64,000 bases of DNA from Lichenostomus cassidix. Its lineage: Eukaryota; Chordata; Aves; Passeriformes; Meliphagidae. Positions 14,176-22,400 of this stretch are shown here, one piece after another. The notes beneath the pieces are model-generated. The model had not been told where the DNA came from. It searched no databases and saw only the letters and a program-made list of their open reading frames with translations. Positions within the stretch are counted from its first letter, which is position 1; the number at the start of each line of letters is the position of its first letter. The stretch covers positions 57,982,491 to 58,046,490 of the forward strand of contig CM039182.1 of NCBI GenBank assembly GCA_008360975.2. Reading direction: 5' to 3'. A program made the translations under genes and the position numbers.

Positions 14176-14697
14176 TCACACTTTCAGTGACAGCAGGAAA
14201 CACATATCCCATCACTCTCAGTATTCCCTCCAGATGTCCATTTACTCTCATGCAGGTTGTGTTCTAGATGTGTGCTACTGAGCACAACCTCATCCTTCCC
14301 TTCTCAACTCTTCCTTGCATGCTTGTGAAATCAAGCTCCAAAATCTAGGAAATTAATTACTTAAAGGTTAATAATTAGCAAAGGTAGGGGAGTGTACAAT
14401 GTCAGTTCTATCCCTCACATAGTGACATGGTCTTTTGTTATGTGGACATTTTTCCTGCATAATTCTTCATTCAGAATGAAAGACTGGCAAGTCTCAAGGA
14501 GTAAGTAGCTGTTGAGTATTTACTGCCCTCATAAGTATTCCATATGCAGGGCTATACATTGATTTACTATCTATTCCTATTACAAACTTTATCTTAGAGA
14601 TAGCTTTTTTTCATTTAGGAATGTTTTGCATTCTCCATTGTAACATTGTCCAGAATCTTCTTCATGGGAGAAGTCATATTGGAATCCATCTCTTCAA
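14176..14697. other. Intergenic spacer between the CR1 fragment and the solo LTR
   Basis: AT-leaning DNA with no recognised feature. Confidence 0.6.
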
Positions 14698-14702
14698 GTC
14701 AG

Positions 14703-15169
14703 TGTATTGGTTTGAAAACAAACCAGTGGGAGATCACAAGTCAAGATTGAAATTAAAAATAAGTGAAACAATACAAGGAAAAAGCACTGACAAAGTCAGA
14801 TACAACCTAACACCCTGTTAGGGTGGTAGTAGCAGTCCAACTGAAGTAGTCCAGTTGAAGCGGTGATCCTGTGAAGGTCTAGTCTCCAGCTGAAGATCCA
14901 GTGGTAGCTCTCATCCTCTGGGAACCCAGTAGACAGGGCTAGCTCAGGCAGTTCCAAGGCCAGGTTATATCCAGGTGGGAACACCTGGTTCTTCCCTCCT
15001 GGGCAGAGCATCCCACAATGGGATGAGATAAGTCCATGAGTCACACGGTGGGTCCCTGATGGCCCATTGCCTGTCATCCAGAGTGGGTCATTAGCAGGTG
15101 ATAGCAGCTAACGGCCCACAGCTGGTGGTAATAGAATACTTAACTACATCTATATTGCAACCTAGGACA
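14703..15169 (-). mobile_element. Solo LTR of an avian endogenous retrovirus with 5-bp target-site duplication
   Basis: A 467-bp block begins TGTATTGGTTTG and ends CTAGGACA, so it carries TG...CA termini. Identical GTCAG pentamers flank it (14698-14702 and 15170-15174), as expected for an LTR element making a 5-bp duplication (typical of ERVL-like families). The interior resembles a repeat I associate with passerine-type genomes (GGCCAGGTTATATCCAGGTG, GAGCATCCCACAATGGGATG). No retroviral genes lie beside it, so it is a solo LTR left after recombination between the two LTRs. The minus orientation is inferred from that resemblance and is less sure than the boundaries. Confidence 0.7.
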
Positions 15170-15174
15170 GTCAG

Positions 15175-17459
15175 ATTTAACACTATTAACATCAAGGCAA
15201 TGCTTGTTTTATTGCTTCCACTACCTGCAACAAGTCAGAATCCCAAAGAAAGCAATTCTCATTACACATTATTTTCAGGACAAATGCAGCCTTCTCCCTA
15301 AATGACACTGTGTGGGTCAACTTGCTTAAAGACCATATTCACAAGGATAGCAGTATAGTACCACAGAACCATACTCACAAGGAAAGATAAATCACTGCTG
15401 CACACCAGCCTTAATTATAGTGTCTCCTAAGCCTTGGAGCTCTGCACAGTATTTTCTCTGTAACAGATACCTGGATGATGACATCCCTGTAGGCAGCAAT
15501 TTGTTTTTATAGACCAACAGAGGTCCTTGGGCCTGCAATTAGCTTCCTTTATGTAGCTCTCTGTACACTTCTTACGTATGTTTTATTTCCACTTTCTTTA
15601 GGTTCCTTCCATTAGCTCCAGCAAGTGAATTGCACATTTAACAGACCCCATTGCAAACTGAAATATCTGTCTCAAATTACGTTTAAAGAAAAAAAGAACA
15701 CACTTCTTCTCCCACAGTATTTTCTGCAGATTTCAATTTATGGACAGCAAAGCTGCTGTTCAGATGAACTCCCCACTTTTTATTTGAAGATTTTCCACCC
15801 CACTCTCCCCTCGCCTCCGTCACAGCATAGACAACAAGTCCACTTCCAGAAGAACATACTGCCAGGAACATACAATCCTCCCATTCAGATGATATGGGCC
15901 CTGTCTCCTGGCCATCCCATTCAGCTGGTGTGCAATTTTGGGACTAGTTTTTAACATCTGATTACAGATGTAAATCTGCAGTAAGGATTTATTTTCTATT
16001 CTTATGCAAAAATAGATGTTGTTTCTCTGGGTTTATTGCAGTTCAGTTAAAGTGTCCTTCTGAGTGTAATTGTTTTCCTGGCTTCTTAAAGACTTCTAAC
16101 CTTTCTCATGCATTAAGCCAGGTCCTTTTTATTCAAACTGAAAAACAACACACCAAGAAGCAAGAAAAGATTTAACTGTTAATACTTTAGCTTTACTATA
16201 TTTCAACTGCTTGACTTACACCCTTGACGGAGTGGTGAGCTGCTAGAAATTTAGAAGATGAAAGAACCAATACATGAAAGTGAATTTTGAAGTGTATCAT
16301 GCATTAGCCCATGCACTGTCTGTTTTACTCCCTCAGTTTGGATGTGCTTTTTTTCTGCTCCTGGGATCCTGGCTTGTTCTACTATATCTACATGGCTCTT
16401 TTTATACTCTAGTTTTTGCTGTTCTTTCTCTTTAAAAGTCTGCTCTAATGACCCCCTATATTTGTTGTCATCATTTTGCTGTGGGTTTTTTTATTTATTG
16501 CTTTTCTTTCCTTATGATGTAACATCATAGCCCACATTTCTTCTCTCCATCTTGCAGGATCCTTGAAACCAATGAAGTGCTACCATTTCCATACATGTAA
16601 AAAAATTAAATCCCTACTTAGACCTGTAAGCACATTGACTGCCTGCCTGCACTTTTCTTTATATCTCAACTTTTCCTTCACCCTTCACCTGTTGTTCTTG
16701 TTCCTCAGCCTCTTCCCTGCTTTGGCCCTTGGATGTGCCTGAATTCTGCATGATGCAGTGAGTCCTGGTGTGGGACACCCTAGCCTGATGGGGAGTTAGC
16801 TGAAGATGGCAGAGACCATGGCAGAGGAAAACCAGAAAAGATGCTCTAGAAGAAGACTGGAGATGAACTCTGCAGTAAGGAGAGGTTTGTGTTTCTCCCT
16901 ACATCTCCTTGAGGATACACCTCACCCAGCCAGCAAGGTGCTGCTACACCTGCCATGGCCAGGGCATGCTGAGCACACCTTTTACCTGCTCCACCCTGTG
17001 TGTGGGCACAAAGTTGGACATTGCTGGCCAGCTCCTTAAGAGCAATCCACAATGGCACATTTGGGTAAAATTTTAAAGACTGCATAGGTTCTACAGAAAT
17101 ACATGAAATTTTCCAGGCAACCCCTGCCCTTGCCTGGGCTGGAAGGACCATAATGAAGACTTTGAAAGGCTTTAAGGTCTTGGATGCTGAGCACAAATCC
17201 AAGACTAAAAGACTTGCTAAAAGAAGTCTTTCTCATCTATCAAAAAGACTCCAGTACCCCTGGGTAAGCTACATTAGGATTTCTTTACCACAAAATTTAT
17301 TGCTGCCCAATTATCTAGATTAAATTTAATATTTCCTAGTAAGTTTGTTACCCTCTCTACAGAGGAAGAGCAATCTGTGACCTTTTGTGTATTAGGTCAA
17401 CACTACCATGTCCTCTTCCCCTACTTTTCCCTCTGACAAAACAAAAGCCAATCTTTGTA
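15175..17459. other. Intergenic DNA, no feature recognised
   Basis: Contains scattered T-rich stretches and short unrelated open frames only; no coding or repeat signature is recognised. Confidence 0.55.
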
Positions 17460-17640
17460 GAAGGACACATTTTTCTGACCAGGCTTTGTTGCCCGTTTTC
17501 CTATGGTTCCTCTCCATGCAGTATCTTTCCTAAGGCGCAGTGCCCAAAATTGTATCCAGCAGCTTAATCAAGGCTTCTCCTGTGCCAAATGGAGCAGAAT
17601 TTACACCTTCAATGGAAAACACACCTAGAGTGGAGGATGG
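17460..17640 (-). mobile_element. Possible old CR1 fragment in antisense orientation
   Basis: The segment around CAGGCTTTGTTGCCCGTTTT, CTCTCCATGCA, AGTGCCCAAAATTGTA and AATCAAGGC resembles the reverse complement of a CR1 segment that commonly reads as 'TTCGTCGCCCTTCTCTGGAC ... GCCCAAAACTGAACACAG'. It is diverged and recognised by eye only. Confidence 0.4.
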
Positions 17641-17942
17641 CCTAGTTTTACATGCAGCACTGTTGTACCTTAACCATCCATTTTGATAGAACTGGGGCCA
17701 GACCAGGGCACCTTTAGGCAGGGCTTTGGATTTGTTCATCTATTTGTTCAGCTAGAGATGGAAACAAGGAACGTTACCAAGGAAAAGGATCCTCATCTGC
17801 CTGACTCAGCAGTGTCTGGAAATGAAACATGGAAAATGGAGCATGGCTGGGGTGTGCTGGGCAGGGTGGGACATTTAATAAATTAAGGGGGCATGTTCGC
17901 AACGCAGCTTAATCTCAGGGGCCATGGTGTGTTCAGCTGAAT

Positions 17943-17997
17943 GTCGGACTGGATAATCTTGGAGGTCTTTCCCAGCCTTAATGATTCCATGATTCCA
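17943..17997 (+). mobile_element. CR1 3'-end fragment
   Basis: GTCGGACTGGATAATCTTGG followed by AGGTCTTTCCCAGCC and TAATGATTCCATGATTCC matches the CR1 3' end including its short terminal repeat. It lies about 250 bp upstream of the E2F3 CpG island. Confidence 0.75.
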
Positions 17998-18411
17998 AGG
18001 GGGCGTTTAATAAGCGAAGACACTACAGGAGAGTGGAAAGAGCTAGTGGGTATAGTTTCACTGTTTCACCTCTTGGAGGTAATACAGACCACAAAGGAAG
18101 GGGATATTTTGCTAAACGTTCACTTTTTGTGAAAAAATAAATTAAATGTCTCGGGCGGGCTGACTTGAAAATTTGTGGATGCAGGCGCGTAAAGAAAGTG
18201 GAAAAGCCCTTCTCCAGCTACTGGAGGTGACATCCCGCGCCGGGACGCCTTTAAAAGGCTCCCTAAGAACTTCCCCAGCTGGCGCAGGCCGGTGCCTCTA
18301 CGAGCAAACCGGAGCGAGAACTCAGGTGACCCCTTCCTAGCCGCAGATGTGCCGGGCGGGAACCGGCACCTCCCGGCATGTCCGGAGCGGGGGAGCCCCG
18401 GCGAAGCGCGG

Positions 18412-18412
<1 letters not shown>

Positions 18413-18478
<66 letters not shown>
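18413..18478 (+). repeat. (GGTGTC)11 hexanucleotide tandem repeat
   Basis: Eleven perfect copies of GGTGTC, followed by a degenerate GGCGGC run. It lies in the E2F3a promoter region about 640-700 bp before the ATG. Being a multiple of three, it is translated in every frame into simple dipeptides, which explains several spurious long open frames here. Confidence 0.97.
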
Positions 18479-18482
<4 letters not shown>

Positions 18483-18605
18483 GCGGCGGGGCGGGCTCGG
18501 GGCGGTGCCGGGCGCTCCGTGCGGGAGCAGCTGTCAGTGTCAGAGAGCCGGCGAACCGGGATCCCGGCCGCGCGCAGGGGGAATCCCCCAGCCTCGCCCC
18601 CGCAG

Positions 18606-18763
18606 CCAATCGCCGCGCCGCATGCAAATCGCGGCCGCGCCCGGGCCAGTGGGAAGGCGGAGGGGTGGGGAGGCGGAGCCCCGTTGGACGGCGCGGAGGG
18701 CGGCGGGGGCCAATCAGGCGGCGAGGCGGGCGGGGCGCGCCCCGGGGGCGGGGACATGCAAAT
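18606..18763 (+). promoter_or_regulatory. Two CCAAT-box plus octamer pairs
   Basis: CCAAT at 18606-18610 is followed by the perfect octamer ATGCAAAT at 18622-18629. CCAAT in the canonical NF-Y context GGCCAATCAG at 18710-18714 is followed by a second ATGCAAAT at 18756-18763. Octamers bind POU factors such as OCT1; CCAAT boxes bind NF-Y. The paired arrangement resembles S-phase histone promoters, but only the motifs themselves are seen. Confidence 0.6.
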
Positions 18764-18767
18764 TTGG

Positions 18768-18773
18768 TTTGAA
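18768..18773 (+). promoter_or_regulatory. CHR-like element TTTGAA
   Basis: TTTGAA matches the cell-cycle genes homology region bound by DREAM/MuvB complexes and sits 5 bp upstream of the first E2F site. The order differs from the usual CDE-then-CHR arrangement, so function is uncertain. Confidence 0.35.
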
Positions 18774-18778
18774 AAGAG

Positions 18779-18815
18779 GGCGGGAAATCCGAGTTTCGCG
18801 GGAGGCCCTTGGCGC
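18779..18815 (+). promoter_or_regulatory. E2F3: E2F binding-site cluster upstream of exon 1a
   Basis: Three E2F-like sites fall within 37 bp. GGCGGGAAA at 18779-18787 is the reverse complement of the classic TTTCCCGCC. TTTCGCGG at 18794-18801, followed by GA, is a consensus site. CTTGGCGC at 18808-18815 has one mismatch. They lie about 300-340 bp before the E2F3a ATG. In mammals E2F3a is transcriptionally controlled by E2F, so autoregulation is the natural inference. Confidence 0.75.
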
Positions 18816-18867
18816 GTAACCCGTCTCCTTTCCCTTCATTCATTGTCAGCAGCCGCCGCTTCCTGGA

Positions 18868-18875
18868 GCCATTTT
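18868..18875 (+). promoter_or_regulatory. YY1-like site GCCATTTT
   Basis: GCCATTTT, followed by CC, matches the YY1 core often located just downstream of transcription starts in TATA-less promoters. It lies about 240 bp before the E2F3a ATG, within the presumed 5' UTR or core promoter. Confidence 0.4.
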
Positions 18876-19115
18876 CCAGCCGGCCCCACACAGCGGGAGC
18901 GGCCCCGCTCCATCCGCCGCATCTGCCTGCACCGCCGCCTCCGTCCCCGCCCCGGCGCCCCTCATCCTGCAGCCGGGGCCCCCCCGGCACCCGCAGCCCC
19001 CAGTATTTTGCGCGGGGCCTCGGCATCGAGGAGGAAAGGAGCTGGGAAGGCCGGGGGGGAGGAGGGACGGGGGGGAGGAGGAGACGCGGCTGCGGGGACA
19101 GACCCGGAGGGAAGG

Positions 19116-19436
19116 ATGAGAAGGGGACTCCAGCCTTCGGCCCCGGCAGCAGCACCGCTGCCCGCGCCGTCCACGGACTCCCGAGCAGCCCCCGCCGGCT
19201 TCCCGGCCCGCTTTGCCGCCGGCACCTTCATCCAGATCCGCAGCACCGGCGCGGTGGCGGGGGCGCCCTGTGTTGTCTCCTCCTCCGCCGCCGCCGCCGC
19301 TTCCCAGGCTCCCGGTGCCTTTGCCCCGGCGGCGGATGGGGGCCTGCCCGCCGGCAGCTCGCTGTACTGCACGCCACACGGACCCGCCGGCAGGACGGCG
19401 CTGCTGCAGCCCGCTCTCGGCGGAGGCCGCCCCCCG
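19116..19436 (+). CDS. E2F3: E2F3 coding exon 1a
   Basis: This exon encodes residues 1-107 of E2F3a, starting [10 protein letters not shown] and ending LGGGRPP before the donor CCCCG|GTAATT. The start was chosen because MRRGLQP resembles the first residues of mammalian E2F3a (MRKGIQP). Conserved islands follow ([19 protein letters not shown]). The ATG has A at -3. The exon is extremely GC-rich and rich in Ala, Pro and Gly, unlike the AT-leaning shared exons. The alanine-rich stretches and the segment after MRxGxQP seen in mammals are replaced by a different Pro/Ala sequence, so the protein is shorter here. Reading past the donor, the frame stays open to a stop at 19554-19556. Confidence 0.9.
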
Positions 19437-22400
19437 GTAATTTTGTGTTTTTCCCCCGTCCCCGCGGGAAGGGTGAAGGGGACGGGGGGGGATCCCGCTG
19501 CCGGCCGGGCCCGGGGGGCGGGCAGGAAAGGCGGAGGCAGCGCTTTGTTGCAATAAACTTTCCTGCCTCCTCCCCAACCCCCGCTGCCGGGTCTTATTGA
19601 AAAGGAGAGGAGAAAAAAAAAAAAAAAGAGAAAAAAAAATAAGGGGGGGGAAATAATAATCCCCCGCCAGGTTCCGCCGCACGGGTGCAAAGAGCGAGCA
19701 GCCGGCGGCGGGGAAGGGCCCCGGTTCCCCCGGGGCGGGGGGCCGGGCCGTGCCCCGCCGGTGTCTCATCTTCACCCCCGGAGCCGCCGGTGACGTCTGG
19801 CACACGTGCGCGGAGGCCGCGGCTGTGACTGGGAGCCGGGGCGGGCGGGGAGGGGGACGCCGCTTCCTCCTCCTCCTCCTCCTCCTCCTCCTCCTCCCTC
19901 TGGCCTGGGACAGCCCGACCGCCGGCCGGCTGCCCCCGGCCCCCGCCGCTCTCCGAAATGCCCCTGCAGCAGGTCAGTGACTCGTGGGGTGGCGGCGAAC
20001 GCCAACCCTCCTCTCCTCCCGCTTTAAAATTTACGCCCCCTCCTTATAATTTACGCACCCCCCCAAAAAAAAATTCCGCCTCCCCCACTCGTGGGGTTTT
20101 CTTTGTCCTCACCGATTTCGGGTGCGCGCTTTGGCCCTCGTGGGCTCCGCCGAGTTGGAGAGTGGGGGAGGGCGCGGGGTCGTGGGCGTCGGGAGGGGCT
20201 CACCTACCCCCCCCACGCCCCCCCGGCTCCACGACCCCCGCCCGGCGCCGTGGGATTGCTGAACTCCTTCCCACCTCTCGCCCCAGTGCGCCCCTGCCAG
20301 GGAAAAAAAGGGGGTTTAACACCCCTTCCCCCCTCCCCCTCTTCCTCTTCCCTGCATCCAGTCGGTGATGATCCAGGTATGGGATGGTGCTGTAATTCTG
20401 AAATACTTCTGGAAGAGCTTGGGAGCAGCTGGAAGATCGGTGAGGATGGCATGTGCTGCCTCTTATTGTAGGTTTTTGCAGGTGTTCGTTGCTGAGCTAG
20501 TGGTGGAAGTTTCAAAGCTTATCAAATCCCACCCAAAGCTTTTTTTTAATAATTTTTTTTAATTTTAATATTAGTTTCTTCACTGTAAAAGATAATTGAT
20601 TTTTTTATTTTGGTGCTCTTGGTCTTCAGCATATCCTAGTGGCACTCAGTGTCAAGCAGGCTACTGCAGGCCACTTTGTAAATATTTGGCTGTCCTATGT
20701 GAAGGTTGATTCCTAGAAGGTGGTGGTAAGTGAATTCAAAGAGGAGCATATGTTCCACAATAATTCTGGGGGAATAATTATACAGGCTTTTTTGGCTTTG
20801 TGGGAGGCATGTTGATGTCATAGGAACTCCTAAAATTTCTCATTAATGGGTTTTATAAGACCTTAGTGTATGATTCTAGTGCTTTTTTTCTGGTTTTTTT
20901 TGGTTTGGGTTTTTTTTTTTTTTAATGCTGCTCACCTCTCTAATGGAAGGAACTCCTTGCCATAAAAGCCTGGGAAGGCTTGTTTCCATCTTTAAGGTTT
21001 GGAAGTGGGCAAAGTGATTTTGGGCTCTGCTTGCAAAGAAGTCCTTGCGCAAACTTGCAAATTTGTTGTACACCCTCAGCCCCCATGCTAACTTTGGGGA
21101 GAGATGTGGGATGGAGGAGGAAGAGAGTGGTTAGGCCAGCAGTATCTTCAGCCTCTGGCTGGCACCCTACCAGGGCGATAAGCCATCCATGGCACACACC
21201 AGGAAAGGGGCTGTGCATCCTGCTCTGCCCTGACAGCCACGCTCGTGTGAGTGCCCCTCTTGATGCTATGCTGGTTTGCCACAAACTCATCTTTTGGGAA
21301 GTCAGGCTGAAGCACCCTACTGCTCTGCCTCGTCTTTCTGCACTGCAAACTGCTTGTCAGGGACACTATCCAGCCCTTTTAAAGGTCTCCAGCTTCCAAG
21401 TTTCCTCAAAAGTCATGAAGGACTTTTTTGGGACTGGGAGGTGAGGGTGTTTTCCCCTTGGTTCCTAGCAAGGCATTTTTGAGAAACTAATACTAGGGAC
21501 TGGTGAGAGGAGTGAGAAAATGCTGGGTAGCTGAGGCAGTGAGCTCAGGCAAATAGCACCAATATAAATTTAGCTCTTGATTAGTTGAGTTGCAAGTAGT
21601 GGATGGAGTGTGAGACCCCCCAGCTGAAAACAAGGCCCTAGTATGCAAAAGACTGTAGGGATAAGTCTAAAATTTGGCCAGCACACTTGCGCTGGTTAGG
21701 TTTATGAAAATACTCTTGCCTTGCAGATGTAACTGCACTGGCAACCCACCCATCACTTCCAAATATAAACTATGGTATGACTGGAAAAGAGTCAGTACAG
21801 CAGTATAGTTAAGGCTGTTCAGGGAGTTGTTCAGCTATACAAGCAAATGAAAAAGATTCTTCGGCCCAAGTAAGCTGCTTGCCCTTGGCAATTTATTATT
21901 TTATCTGTGGTTGTATATTTGTAACGCTGCTGGAAAAGCCTTGAGAAATGTCCCAGTCTGTAACAACAGGCCTCTCCAGCCCCACACTGATGAGAATTTG
22001 CATGTTCTTTCATGTTCCAGGCATCTCCATACTATCCAGAGCTGGTTCCTTGCTGTTGCCACTTGTCGTGGAGACTCGTGTGGCTGAGGGTTGCTAACCA
22101 GGTCCTTGTACCCTGGAGAGCCCTGGCTCTGGGAGGCTGTGACCCAGCCTGCCTGCCCTTTCAACTTGAGGAGCTTTTGCACCATTCCTGGGGGGCTAAT
22201 AGAAAGTGTCGCCAGGTGCATCTGAACCCCTGCCATGGCTTAAACACAAGCAGTAATGATGAATTAACCCTTGCAAAGCAACCATCAACTTGCACCGCTG
22301 GGGAGAGCCTGAGCCTCTGGAGACAGGGTCAGTGCTGTGGCAAGGTCCTGCATCCTCCCATGCTCTCCTGCACCATTCTGGGGGCTGGTGCCATTTTCTT

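Larger units (their letters stand above)
18170..20330. promoter_or_regulatory. E2F3: CpG island spanning both E2F3 promoters
   Basis: Base composition changes abruptly from AT-rich flanks to a GC-rich, CpG-dense block that covers both first exons. It has no convincing TATA box, and contains GC boxes (for example GGGGGCGGGG around 18744-18753), CCAAT boxes, octamers, E2F sites and an E-box. Boundaries are by eye. This is the expected architecture of a housekeeping/cell-cycle promoter region. Confidence 0.85.

Noticed and set aside
18263..18772. Long open frames on both strands with Thr-Asp, Thr-Pro, Gly-Val or Arg-Cys dipeptide repeats
   Set aside because: They are translations of the GGTGTC hexamer repeat and surrounding stop-poor GC-rich promoter DNA. 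No conserved domain or splice context supports them.
18846..19805. Antisense frame of 319 codons across exon 1a
   Set aside because: It lies opposite the E2F3a exon and GC-rich promoter; its composition mirrors the CpG island and it has no recognisable family features.
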